DNA from: an uncultured Prevotella sp.
GTDB taxonomy: Bacteria; Bacteroidota; Bacteroidia; Bacteroidales; Bacteroidaceae
Reading direction: 5' to 3'
Assembly (NCBI GenBank): GCA_944319915.1
Contig: CALUEY010000007.1
Coordinates: 37,296-101,295 of the forward strand
DNA length: 64,000 nucleotides
The notes beneath the pieces are model-generated. The model worked only from the letters and a program-made list of their open reading frames with translations. It ran no database searches and was not told the DNA's origin. The first letter of the stretch is position 1. Each line of letters begins with the position of its first letter. Shown piece by piece: positions 51,949 to 60,211 of this stretch. Position numbers and translations under genes: made by a program.

Positions 51949-52193
51949 TTGCTTTTGGTTGCCGCATCGTGGCCTGGCGGCACGCTCCTGGCCGTGCTTG
52001 GCGGGGCGCGGCATACACCGCCAGGCGGGCTGCCGTGGTGACAGAACGGCAGTATCCGCTATCAAATGGCCCATAACCGTGCTTATGTCGCTTATAGGCT
52101 ACATTAGCAGACGTTTAGGACTGTTTGCCGGAACATATTGCTAAGAAAAATTAAAATGGGCGCAGAGTTTTCTGTTCTAAGGCAGATTTTGCC

Positions 52194-52236
52194 TAACTTT
52201 GTTGCCCGGAACATAACGAGATAATGTAAACCGGGC
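52194..52236 (+). promoter_or_regulatory. Promoter and start-occluding hairpin of the ATP-grasp gene
   Basis: TAACTTTG (52194-52201) begins a short leader in which GCCCGG (52204-52209) pairs with CCGGGC (52231-52236), directly abutting the ATG at 52237. The hairpin could limit ribosome access. 51949-52193 holds nothing else. Confidence 0.5.
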
Positions 52237-53073
52237 ATGATACTGGCTATTGGCAGGGCAGAGCGCTTCTCTCCCAATTCGGTTGACAAGGATGCTGCGA
52301 TACTCAGGTGCGTCGCCGATGCGCTGAGGATGCGCGGCCACGATGTCGAGACCATCAGCGAAACGGCTGTTGGGCGCGGCGTTGAGGCTGGCGCGTACCT
52401 GTCGATGGGTAGGCTGCCGCAGACGCTCGCCATGCTCGCCGGGCGCGAGGCCCGTGGGGCCTTGGTGGTGAACAGCGCGCGGGGCGTGGCCCTGTGCTGC
52501 AACCGGCGGAGGCTTACCGAGACGTTGCGCCTCGGGGGCGTGCCGGTGGCTCCTGCCGCAGGCCACCACGGCTATTGGCTGAAGAGGGCCAGCGGCGTGG
52601 CCGAAGGCCCGGCCGACGTGCAGTATGTTGCCAGCGAGGCCGACATTCCGGCAGCGATGGAGAGCATGAGGCGGCGCGGCGTGGCCGACGTGCTGGTGTG
52701 CGCCCACGTAGTTGGCGACCTGCTCAAGTTCTATGGCGTGCGTTCCACAGGCTTCTTCCGCTTCTTCTATCCCGGCGACGACGGGCAGTGGAAGTTTGGC
52801 GACGAGCGGCGCAATGGCCGCCCGCACCACTACCTCTTCAGTGCGCCGGGCCTCCACGCCATGGCCGAGCGCGCCGCAGCCATAGCCTGCACCGACGTGT
52901 ACGGGGGCGACTGCATCGTAAGGGAGGACGGCAGCGTTTGCATTATCGACTTCAACGACTGGCCCAGCTTCTCGCGTTGCCGCGATGAGGCCGCTGAGGC
53001 CATCGCCGGACTCGTGGAAGCCCGGATGGCATCAACAATGGAAGAGAGAAAAGTATGGCATCAGACATTCTGA
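52237..53073 (+). CDS. ATP-grasp-like protein of the inositol-lipid locus
   Basis: 278 residues. An N-terminal Rossmann-like part (MILAIGRAERFSPNSVDKDA) is followed by an ATP-grasp-like body: LVVNSARGVALCCNRRRLTE, VADVLVCAHVVGDLLKFYGV and, near the C-terminus, GGDCIVREDGSVCIIDFNDW, where the Asp-x-Asn pair matches the metal-binding end of ATP-grasp ligases and inositol polyphosphate kinases of the ITPK type. The substrate is unknown. Its end overlaps the HAD gene by 19 bases and the myo-inositol-1-phosphate synthase follows, so inositol phosphate or an amino-acid carboxylate are the candidates. Confidence 0.75.
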   Translation: MILAIGRAERFSPNSVDKDAAILRCVADALRMRGHDVETISETAVGRGVEAGAYLSMGRLPQTLAMLAGREARGALVVNSARGVALCCNRRRLTETLRLGGVPVAPAAGHHGYWLKRASGVAEGPADVQYVASEADIPAAMESMRRRGVADVLVCAHVVGDLLKFYGVRSTGFFRFFYPGDDGQWKFGDERRNGRPHHYLFSAPGLHAMAERAAAIACTDVYGGDCIVREDGSVCIIDFNDWPSFSRCRDEAAEAIAGLVEARMASTMEERKVWHQTF

Positions 53074-53765
53074 CCGGGATGCGCGGCTGCATCTTCGATT
53101 ACGGCGGTACGCTCGACACGGGCGGCAACCACTGGGGGCGCGTAATCTGGCACTCGTATGAGCGGCAGGGCGTTCCCGTAGGCGAAGCCTTGTTCCGCGA
53201 GGCTTACGTATACGCAGAGCGCGAGCTTGGGCGCAACCCCATAATACAGCCCGACTACACTTTCCGCACCACGCTATCGGTGAAGTTGCGCATAGAGATG
53301 GAGTACATAGGCCGGCTGGTTGCCGGCTTCGACGCCGACAGGTGGCACGGCGCGGTGCTCGCCGACCTCTACGCGGGGGTGCAGGCCGAGACGGCCCGCA
53401 GCCGCGAGGTGCTCGGGCAGTTGGCGACAAGGCTGCCGCTGGTGCTCGTTAGCAACTTCTACGGCAACATAAGCACCGTGCTTGGCGAGTTTGGCCTTGC
53501 CGGGCTGTTCGCCGGCGTGGTGGAATCGGCCGTGGTCGGGGTGCGCAAGCCCGACCCGCGGATATTCTCCATCGGCGTGGGGCGGCTCGGCATGGAACCT
53601 GCCGAGGTGGCCGTGGTGGGCGACAGCTACGCCAAGGACATCGCCCCGGCCAAGGCGGCCGGGTGCCGCACTGTGTGGATGCGCGGCGAGGGGTGGGGCG
53701 GCGACGAGCCGGAGGAGACCCCGGCAGCCGACTTCACCATAACTTCGCTCGGCCAGCTGCTGTAA
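53055..53765 (+). CDS. HAD superfamily hydrolase
   Basis: 236 residues. Motif I is CIFDYGGTLDTGG with nucleophile Asp15 but Gly at position +2, where phosphatases normally have Asp. Motif II LVLVSNFYGN, motif III Lys in GVRKPDPRIF, motif IV VVGDSYAKDIAPAKAAG. The missing +2 Asp lowers confidence in ordinary phosphatase activity, although DxGGT variants exist in YjjG-like groups. Translationally coupled to the ATP-grasp gene and 85 bases before the inositol phosphate synthase, so an inositol-phosphate role is suspected. Confidence 0.85.
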   Translation: MASDILTGMRGCIFDYGGTLDTGGNHWGRVIWHSYERQGVPVGEALFREAYVYAERELGRNPIIQPDYTFRTTLSVKLRIEMEYIGRLVAGFDADRWHGAVLADLYAGVQAETARSREVLGQLATRLPLVLVSNFYGNISTVLGEFGLAGLFAGVVESAVVGVRKPDPRIFSIGVGRLGMEPAEVAVVGDSYAKDIAPAKAAGCRTVWMRGEGWGGDEPEETPAADFTITSLGQLL

Positions 53766-53850
53766 GGCAGGGCCTCAGGGAGGCTGCTACCTTATATTAT
53801 AAAAGGAAAGAGACAACAACAGATCAAGATACATTTAATATTAAATTGTA

Positions 53851-55158
53851 ATGAAACAAACTAATGTAAAGCCGGCAGACGGCAAGTTAGGCATTATGAT
53901 CGTGGGCAACGGCGCCGTTGCCACGACATTCATGACTGGCGTGTTCATGGTGCGCCGCGGGTTGGCCAAGCCCATCGGCTCAATGACACAGTATGACAAG
54001 ATACGCGTGGGGCGCGGCGACGAAAAGCAATACCTGCATTATGGGGATATCGTGCCACTGGCAAAGCTCGACGACATAGTGTTCGGAACATGGGACGTGT
54101 ACCCGCAGAACGCCTACCAGGCCGCCATGTATGCCGAGGTGCTGAAGGAGAAGGACATCGAGCCGGTGAAGGACGAGCTTGAGAAGGTGGTGCCGATGAA
54201 GGCTGCCTTCGACCACAACTACGCCAAGCGCCTCGACGGCGATAACGTGAAGGACTGCAAGGACCGCTGGGACATGATGGAGCAGATACGCCAGGACATC
54301 CGCGACTTCAAGCAGAAGAACGGCTGCTCGCGCATCGTTGTCATCTGGGCAGCGTCTACGGAGATATATGTACCGGTAGACATGAACGTGCATGGAACGC
54401 TCGCCGCCCTTGAGGCTGCCATGAAGGCCGACGACCGCGAGCACGTGGCCCCGTCGATGTGCTACGCCTACGCCGCCCTTGTCGAGGGCGCGCCGTTCAT
54501 AATGGGCGCACCGAACACCACCGTGGACATACCCGCCATGTGGGAACTGGCCGAGAAAACCAAGATGCCCATTGCCGGAAAGGACTTCAAGACCGGGCAG
54601 ACTCTCGTGAAGAGCGGCTTCGCACCCATCATAGGCACCCGCTGCCTTGGGCTTAGCGGATGGTTCTCTACCAACATACTGGGCAACCGCGACGGGCTCG
54701 TGCTCGACGAGCCGGCCAACTTCCACACCAAGGAGGTGAGCAAGCTCTCAACCCTCGAGACCATACTCAAGCCCGAAGTGCAGCCCGACCTCTACACCGA
54801 CTACTACCACAAGGTGCGCATCAACTACTATCCGCCGCGCAACGACAACAAGGAGGGTTGGGACAACATCGACATCTTCGGCTGGATGGGCTACCCGATG
54901 CAGATAAAGATAAACTTCCTCTGCCGCGACTCCATACTGGCCGCGCCGCTGCTGCTCGACCTCACGCTGCTGAGCGACCTTGCCGCACGCGCTGGGCGAT
55001 ATGGCACGCAGCGGTTCCTGAGCTTCTTCCTCAAGAGCCCCATGCACGACTACACCAAGGGCGAGGAGGCCGTAAACAACCTCTACCAGCAGTACACCAT
55101 GCTGAAGAACGCCATACGTGAGATGGGTGGCTACGAGGCCGACGAGGAGATTGACTGA
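53851..55158 (+). CDS. myo-Inositol-1-phosphate synthase
   Basis: 435 residues. The NAD-binding loop GIMIVGNGAVATTFMTGVFM, VVIWAASTEIYVPVDMN, FIMGAPNTTVDIPAMWELAE, PIAGKDFKTGQTLVKSGFAP and the lysine-rich PMQIKINFLCRDSILAAPLL match MIPS of the inositol lipid pathway. It isomerises glucose-6-phosphate to L-myo-inositol-1-phosphate. In Bacteroides thetaiotaomicron the homologous enzyme starts phosphoinositol dihydroceramide synthesis. Neighbours here support the same product, with a nucleotidyltransferase and CDP-alcohol phosphatidyltransferase 4.3 kb downstream. Confidence 0.94.
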   Translation: MKQTNVKPADGKLGIMIVGNGAVATTFMTGVFMVRRGLAKPIGSMTQYDKIRVGRGDEKQYLHYGDIVPLAKLDDIVFGTWDVYPQNAYQAAMYAEVLKEKDIEPVKDELEKVVPMKAAFDHNYAKRLDGDNVKDCKDRWDMMEQIRQDIRDFKQKNGCSRIVVIWAASTEIYVPVDMNVHGTLAALEAAMKADDREHVAPSMCYAYAALVEGAPFIMGAPNTTVDIPAMWELAEKTKMPIAGKDFKTGQTLVKSGFAPIIGTRCLGLSGWFSTNILGNRDGLVLDEPANFHTKEVSKLSTLETILKPEVQPDLYTDYYHKVRINYYPPRNDNKEGWDNIDIFGWMGYPMQIKINFLCRDSILAAPLLLDLTLLSDLAARAGRYGTQRFLSFFLKSPMHDYTKGEEAVNNLYQQYTMLKNAIREMGGYEADEEID

Positions 55159-55204
55159 CACACAGGCTCCGTCGCGGCGCTAAGCCGCAGGAGCTGCTTG
55201 ATAG

Positions 55205-55330
55205 TGGAGCCGGAAGGCAAGCGCAGCCAGCAAGGGCAGGCAGTGCGGAGGCGTGCCGACCGCTAGGCGGCACTGACGGCATGGCAGTGGCCCGGATGCC
55301 TTTCCGCCGGGGCGAAGCCTCCCGGCTCCA
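55205..55330. repeat. Large foldback between the inositol phosphate synthase and DUF5686 genes
   Basis: TGGAGCCGGAAGGC (55205-55218) pairs with GCCTCCCGGCTCCA (55317-55330) at 13 of 14 positions around a 98-base GC-rich interior. A smaller hairpin (GGCTCC..GGAGC) precedes it just after the stop. No T tract; function unknown. Confidence 0.55.
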
Positions 55331-55374
55331 TCGTTTCCGATTTACATCGCAATGCCATTTAAGCTGAAAAGATT

Positions 55375-57912
55375 TTGGGAAAATACAGAATAACATACTT
55401 GTTCTTGGCGCTGTTGTGCGTGGCCCTGCCTCTTAATGCTCAGATATCGGGCTACATCATTGACGGCGCCACGGGCGACAGCATACCATACGCCAGCGTA
55501 ATCTACCGCGGCCATGATGTGGCCGTGGCCTCAAACCTCAGCGGGCATTACACCATAGAGCGGCACAACGGCTGGCAGCTCACGTTCAGTTCCGTGGGCT
55601 ACGAGCCGCAGACCGTTACCATAGGGCCGCACACCAAGGCGCGGCTCGACATACGCCTCAAGCCCGACACGCGCACATTGAAGGAAGTTACCGTGCGCGC
55701 CAAGCGCGGACGCTACAGCCGCAAGAACAACCCGGCCGTGGAACTGATGAGGAAGGTAATCGCCGCCAAGAGGCGCACCGACCTCTCCAACCGCGACTTC
55801 TACCAATACAACAAGTACCAAAAGATTACCCTTGCCATAAACGACATCACACCCGAGAAGCTGGAGACACCAAAGCTGAAGAAGATGCCGTGGCTCAGGG
55901 ACCAGGTGGAGAAGTGCCAGTACAACGGCAAGCTAATATTGCCGCTCACGGTAGACGAGACCGTGACGCAGAAAATATACCGCAAGTCGCCCCACAGCGA
56001 GAAGAGCATCATAAAGGGGCAGAACTCCAGCGGAGTGAACGACCTATTCCAGACGGGCGACATACTCAACACCATGCTCAAGGACGTGTTTACCGACGTG
56101 AACATCTACGACGACCAAGTGCGCCTGCTGCAGTACCCATTCACCTCGCCCATAGGCAAGGACGCCATTGCTTTCTACCGCTTCTACATCGAGGACACTT
56201 TGTTCGTGGACCGCGAGAAGTGCATCCACCTCCACTTCCTGCCCAACAACCAGCAGGACTTCGGCTTCAGGGGCGACATATACATCCTTGCCGACTCGTC
56301 GTACCAAGTAAAGCGGTGCGAGCTTACCATACCCAAGCGGAGCGACGTGAACTTCGTTGAGAACCTTCGAGTGCTGCAGGAGTTCACCCAGCTGCCCGAC
56401 AGCACGTGGGTGCTCACCCAAGACGACATGGTGGCCGAGCTAAAGCTCACCGACTTCATTGCCAAGGCAATCGTGATACGAACCACGCGGCTGAGCGACT
56501 ACGCCTTCGACGAGTTGCCCCGCCAGCTCTTCAAGGGCAAGGCGCGCGAGGTGAAGGAGGCCGACGCGATGATGCGCGACGACGAATTCTGGAACAAGTA
56601 CCGACAGGTGCACCTCACCCAGAGCGAGAGCAAGATGGATGCATTCGTTCATAACCTTGAGCAGATAAAGGGCTTCAAGTACATCATCTTCGGAGCCAAG
56701 GCCCTCATAGAGAACTACGTGGAGACAGGCAACCCCAGCCGGGTGGACATAGGTCCGATAAACACCATGGTTTCGAGCAACTTCATCGACGGGGTGCGCA
56801 CCCGCCTCAGCGCCCAGACCACGGCCAAGCTGCATCCTCACCTCTTTCTCAGCGGCTACTACGCCCGCGGGTGGAACAGCCACAAGAACTACTACAAGGG
56901 CGAACTGACATACTCGTTCAACAAGAAGGAGTACCTGCCACGCGAGTTCCCCAAGCGTACCCTCACGTTCTCGTCCACTTACGACGTCACATCGCCCTCC
57001 GACAAGTTCATGCATACCGACAAGGACAACGTGTTCACCGCGCTGAAGTGGACGAAGGTGGACAAGATGATGTTCTACAACCGGCAGGAGCTTACCTTTG
57101 AGCGCGAGGAGGACTGGGGCTTCAAGACCACCGTTTCGGTGAAGACCGAGGAGAACGAGGCCTGCGGCTACCTCCACTTCCGCCCACTCTCCACCGGGCT
57201 CGACACAAAGCTGCGCACCACCGAGCTGCGCGCCGAGCTGCGCTTCGCCCCGGGCGAGACATACATCAACACCAAGCAGCGCCGGCTCAAGATAAACCTC
57301 GATGCGCCAGTGTTCACCGTGAGCCACACGCTCGGGCTGAAGGACGTGCTCGGGGGCGACTACGACTACAACTACACCGAGGCGAGCATCTACAAGCGCT
57401 TCTGGATGAACAGCTGGGGCAAGATAGACTGCTACGTGCGCGGCGGCGTGCAGTGGAGCAAGGTTCCATTCCCGCTGCTGTGCATGCCGGCCACCAACCT
57501 CTCGTTCATCATCCAGGACCAGACCTTCCAGCTCATAAACAACATGGAGTTCCTGAACGACCGCTTCGTGAGCGCCGACATATCGTGGGACCTCAACGGC
57601 AAGATATTCAACCGCATACCGCTAATAAAGAAGCTCAAGTGGCGCGAGTACATAGCCGTTAAGGTGCTTTGGGGCGACCTTACCGACAAGAACAATCCCC
57701 TGCTCGCACAGAACGCCGCCGACCCCGTGCTGATGGAGTTCCCCGAGGGCTGCTACGTCATGGACCCCAAGAAGCCCTACGTGGAAATGTCGTTCGGCAT
57801 TCACAACATCTTCAAGGTAATCCACGTGGAGTACGTCCACCGCTTCAACTACCTCAGCCTGCCCACGGCCCACAAGCACGGCGTGCGCTTCATGTTCCGC
57901 ATGACGTTCTGA
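55375..57912 (+). CDS. DUF5686 outer-membrane protein with carboxypeptidase-like domain
   Basis: 845 residues from a TTG. Signal peptide hydrophobic core YLFLALLCVALPLNAQ; a carboxypeptidase-regulatory-like beta-sandwich (ISGYIIDGATGDSIPYASVI to about residue 100); then DUF5686 with RYSRKNNPAVELMRKVIAAK, HFLPNNQQDFGFRGDIYILA, TNFIDGVRTRLSAQTT-like block and a C-terminal beta barrel ending in Phe. No ATG lies in frame near the start. In the next frame ATG 55352 opens MPFKLKRFWENTE and stops; a one-base slip at TTTTGGG would fuse it to this protein as a better n-region (MPFKLKRFLGKYR). The start is therefore uncertain. Paralogue at 61152. Confidence 0.88.
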   Translation: MGKYRITYLFLALLCVALPLNAQISGYIIDGATGDSIPYASVIYRGHDVAVASNLSGHYTIERHNGWQLTFSSVGYEPQTVTIGPHTKARLDIRLKPDTRTLKEVTVRAKRGRYSRKNNPAVELMRKVIAAKRRTDLSNRDFYQYNKYQKITLAINDITPEKLETPKLKKMPWLRDQVEKCQYNGKLILPLTVDETVTQKIYRKSPHSEKSIIKGQNSSGVNDLFQTGDILNTMLKDVFTDVNIYDDQVRLLQYPFTSPIGKDAIAFYRFYIEDTLFVDREKCIHLHFLPNNQQDFGFRGDIYILADSSYQVKRCELTIPKRSDVNFVENLRVLQEFTQLPDSTWVLTQDDMVAELKLTDFIAKAIVIRTTRLSDYAFDELPRQLFKGKAREVKEADAMMRDDEFWNKYRQVHLTQSESKMDAFVHNLEQIKGFKYIIFGAKALIENYVETGNPSRVDIGPINTMVSSNFIDGVRTRLSAQTTAKLHPHLFLSGYYARGWNSHKNYYKGELTYSFNKKEYLPREFPKRTLTFSSTYDVTSPSDKFMHTDKDNVFTALKWTKVDKMMFYNRQELTFEREEDWGFKTTVSVKTEENEACGYLHFRPLSTGLDTKLRTTELRAELRFAPGETYINTKQRRLKINLDAPVFTVSHTLGLKDVLGGDYDYNYTEASIYKRFWMNSWGKIDCYVRGGVQWSKVPFPLLCMPATNLSFIIQDQTFQLINNMEFLNDRFVSADISWDLNGKIFNRIPLIKKLKWREYIAVKVLWGDLTDKNNPLLAQNAADPVLMEFPEGCYVMDPKKPYVEMSFGIHNIFKVIHVEYVHRFNYLSLPTAHKHGVRFMFRMTF

Positions 57913-57930
57913 GGCGCGGTGGCTTGCTCT

Positions 57931-58022
57931 TGTTGCCAGCAGGCATGAATTTTTCGTCTGGCGCGGTTCGGGCCTATGGGTGCTATCCCTGCATGGTTCT
58001 GGCAACATCCATTAGCCCGAAC
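57931..58022 (+). other. Possible pseudoknot after the DUF5686 gene
   Basis: TGTTGCCAG (57931-57939) is complementary to CTGGCAACA (57999-58007), and GTTCGGGC (57966-57973) to GCCCGAAC (58015-58022). The pairs interleave, so they form a pseudoknot or two exclusive hairpins. It may be the 3' end structure of the DUF5686 mRNA. The remaining bases to 58252 show nothing. Confidence 0.4.
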
Positions 58023-58252
58023 TCGCATATAAGTGTTAGTCACTATAACGGCGATTTGGGCCAATGCCAACACACGCATGTGGGCAGCCGCATGACGCTT
58101 GGCCAACTTGCGGATGCTCATTCTGCAAACGCTGGCTGGCAATCACTCCGTTGTAGCTTTGTACCCGAAGAAAGCTTTTTGGGAAACCAAGCCTTTTGCA
58201 AAAATGAACTTGAAAATTTATGTTAAATGATTTTTTGTTATTATGACAAAGG

Positions 58253-58282
58253 TTGTTTGGTTGGCATAAAATAATAACTTTG
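58253..58282 (+). promoter_or_regulatory. Promoter of the structured RNA
   Basis: TTG (58253-58255), a 19-base spacer and TAACTTTG (58275-58282), followed by CA. Confidence 0.7.
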
Positions 58283-58287
58283 CACTC

Positions 58288-58572
58288 GACCCAGTTAGTC
58301 CATTAAAAGGGCTTGTGGGTTATTTACTGGTAAAGGACGTTTACGGACGTTATCTTCGACGGTCAAATCTCGCAAATATAGACTCTCTCCGAAGGAACGG
58401 CAACTGGAACGTCCACGTGAGATGTATTATATCCCCATGGCTGCACGGCGGCCATGGCGGTTCGTAATATGTCACGGCGTGGGCTAACTGCGTTGCCTAT
58501 CCTGGGAGAGAGGCAATGCGAGAGCCCGACCGTGGGATAGGCGAGAAGTAGAGACTCCCACGTCTTTTCTTG
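58288..58572 (+). ncRNA. Candidate structured RNA, free-standing or lipoprotein leader
   Basis: No ORF, but extensive complementarity: GGACGTT (58335 and again 58345) with AACGTCC (58408-58414); CGTGA/TCACG, TATTA/TAATA and CCATGGC/GCCATGG stacked as one rod at 58416-58476; GCGTTGCC (58490-58497) with GGCAATGC (58512-58519); GCCTATCC (58495-58502) with GGATAGGC (58535-58542), which competes with or pseudoknots the previous helix; and CGTGGGA (58531-58537) with TCCCACG (58556-58562), a terminator followed by TCTTTTCTT. It is not RNase P, tmRNA or SRP RNA by any block I recall. It may be 6S RNA or an uncharacterised class. Confidence 0.6.
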
Positions 58573-58642
58573 TATCTTATAGCTTGACACATTAAGCGCC
58601 TTGCTCCGGGAGTTCTGCAAAGGCTAAGTAAAAACAAACAAA

Positions 58643-59185
58643 ATGGAAAATGAAATGAGAAACGATGTCTTTTCAAGTGAAAGGCCAAGCCGGCGTTTGG
58701 GGCTAATCCCGTTTTTGTTGCTGGCAATGTTATCGGCAGTGTCCTTCGCCTCGTGTTCCGACGATGACGACGAAGGAGGCTCTGTAGGTGCCTTGCGTGG
58801 GTCGTACTTGGCTATTGGCGACTACGTGAAGGAGTACGTTGACGGTGAGTGCGTGGGCAATGTGGATGATTTCCAAGATAAGTATTTCTATCGCCTGTCG
58901 CCCGACGGCACTGTGGAAAGCCTTGGCCGCAGGAATCCTTACGATGATGCCACTTGGGCCATTGACGGGAACGCCATCGTGGTGACGTATCTTGATTCGG
59001 ATGGGAATGTGGAAGACACCGACCGTTTCATCGTAGAGAATGTCTACGATTTCGGGCGTTTTGTCCTTCGGCTTAACCTTGATGATGAGGGAACTCATTA
59101 TTACCGGATAGCCTGCACAATAGACTCTGACGCATACGACGATGCCGAAGACCCCGACTGGTGGTGGGAGGAATGGTGGTATTGA
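58643..59185 (+). CDS. Hypothetical lipoprotein with tryptophan-rich C-terminus
   Basis: 180 residues. A signal peptide ending in a lipobox (AMLSAVSFASC, then a DDDDE stretch typical of surface-exposed or outer-membrane Bacteroidota lipoproteins). A beta-rich domain (RGSYLAIGDYVKEYVDGECV, FYRLSPDGTVESLGR) of lipocalin-like character follows. The protein ends DWWWEEWWY, an unusual aromatic tail. It stands 70 bases after the structured RNA, whose terminator it must bypass if it has no other promoter. Function unknown. Confidence 0.75.
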   Translation: MENEMRNDVFSSERPSRRLGLIPFLLLAMLSAVSFASCSDDDDEGGSVGALRGSYLAIGDYVKEYVDGECVGNVDDFQDKYFYRLSPDGTVESLGRRNPYDDATWAIDGNAIVVTYLDSDGNVEDTDRFIVENVYDFGRFVLRLNLDDEGTHYYRIACTIDSDAYDDAEDPDWWWEEWWY

Positions 59186-59259
59186 TGCATCTTGGCCACA
59201 TAGCTGACTAAGTGTCGGCTAAATGTATTGATGCCAAACAAGGCAACGTCAATGACAAC

Positions 59260-59307
59260 AATCCCGGCAGTTTTTGGCTTGGCTGATAGCTTGAAACTGC
59301 CGGGATT
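59260..59307 (+). terminator. Hairpin terminator after the lipoprotein gene
   Basis: AATCCCGGCAGTTT (59260-59273) and AAACTGCCGGGATT (59294-59307) pair perfectly over 14 bases. A T run follows only about 25 bases later. Confidence 0.65.
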
Positions 59308-59443
59308 GGCTCAATGCCCCAAGGGGGAGCTGTTGTTTTTTTAGCTGTTGCTGGCTGCATAGCCGTTGGTGGCCCTTGGCTCTTGCCGCTTCAGCCTAAA
59401 AGCCAAAAAAGCCTAATTCCTTCCGCGTCTCGCATATAATGTG

Positions 59444-59451
59444 TAATTTTG
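59444..59451 (+). promoter_or_regulatory. Promoter -7 box of the CDP-inositol gene set
   Basis: TAATTTTG followed by C, 35 bases before the nucleotidyltransferase ATG. Nothing else recognisable in 59308-59443. Confidence 0.5.
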
Positions 59452-59485
59452 CCCCGTTTTACGAACGCAAAAAGACGACAAGTAC

Positions 59486-60211
59486 ATGAAATATGCCATA
59501 ATAGCAGCCGGCGACGGCAGCCGCCTGGCAGCCGAGGGCGTGGCCGAGCCAAAACCACTGGTGCGGGTGGGCGGCCAGCCGCTGATTGACCGCCTGCTCG
59601 GAGTGTTCATGCAGAACGGGGCCGACGACATCACCGTGATTTGCAACGACCGCATGGCCCCTGTTGCGGCCCACCTGCGCGAGCTACAGCAGGGCTGGCC
59701 GGGGGGCCGCAGGCTGCCGCTGCGCTATGTGGTGAAGTCTACGCCAAGCTCCATGCACAGCTTCTTCGAGATAAGCCGCTACATGGGCGGCGGGCCGTTC
59801 TGCGTGACCACGGTTGACACGATATTCCGCCCGGATGAGTTTGCGGGCTACATAAGCGCCTTTGCCCATGCCGTGGAGGCGGGCGAATGCCAGTGCATGA
59901 TGGGCGTTACCGACTACGTTGACGACGAGAAACCGCTGTACGTGGAGACCGATGCGGAGATGAACATTACGGCGTTCCTCGACAGTTCTGACACCTGCCG
60001 GTATGTATCAGGAGGAATCTACGGGCTTACCGCCCCTGCGCTGGCCACGCTCGACGGCTGCATGAGGCGGGGCGAGAGCCGTATGCGCAACTTCCAGCGC
60101 GCGCTCATCGCCGACGGGCTTAAGCTCAAGGCTTATGCGTTTACGAAGGTGCTCGACTTGGACCACGCGGCTGACATACGAAAAGCAGAAGAGTTCTTGG
60201 CAGAAAAATGA
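59486..60211 (+). CDS. Nucleotidyltransferase, probable inositol-1-phosphate cytidylyltransferase
   Basis: 241 residues, NTP_transferase fold. The nucleotide-binding loop is AIIAAGDGSRLAAEGVAEPK followed by PLVRVGGQPLIDRLL; TTVDTIF is the metal Asp region; GVTDYVDDEKPLYVE and YVSGGIYGLT are sugar-nucleotidyltransferase-like. The four-base overlap with the CDP-alcohol phosphatidyltransferase gene and the nearby inositol phosphate synthase suggest that it makes CDP-inositol from CTP and inositol-1-phosphate, as the IPCT domain does in thermophiles making di-myo-inositol phosphate. The nucleotide is inferred from context. Confidence 0.85.
   Translation: MKYAIIAAGDGSRLAAEGVAEPKPLVRVGGQPLIDRLLGVFMQNGADDITVICNDRMAPVAAHLRELQQGWPGGRRLPLRYVVKSTPSSMHSFFEISRYMGGGPFCVTTVDTIFRPDEFAGYISAFAHAVEAGECQCMMGVTDYVDDEKPLYVETDAEMNITAFLDSSDTCRYVSGGIYGLTAPALATLDGCMRRGESRMRNFQRALIADGLKLKAYAFTKVLDLDHAADIRKAEEFLAEK

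Noticed and set aside
58288-58572. RNase P RNA, tmRNA or SRP RNA
   Set aside because: The conserved blocks of these RNAs (for example GAGGAAAGUCC of RNase P) are absent.
58363-58620. 85-codon minus-strand ORF over the structured RNA
   Set aside because: It mirrors the RNA helices; such antisense frames are common spurious annotations over structured RNAs.
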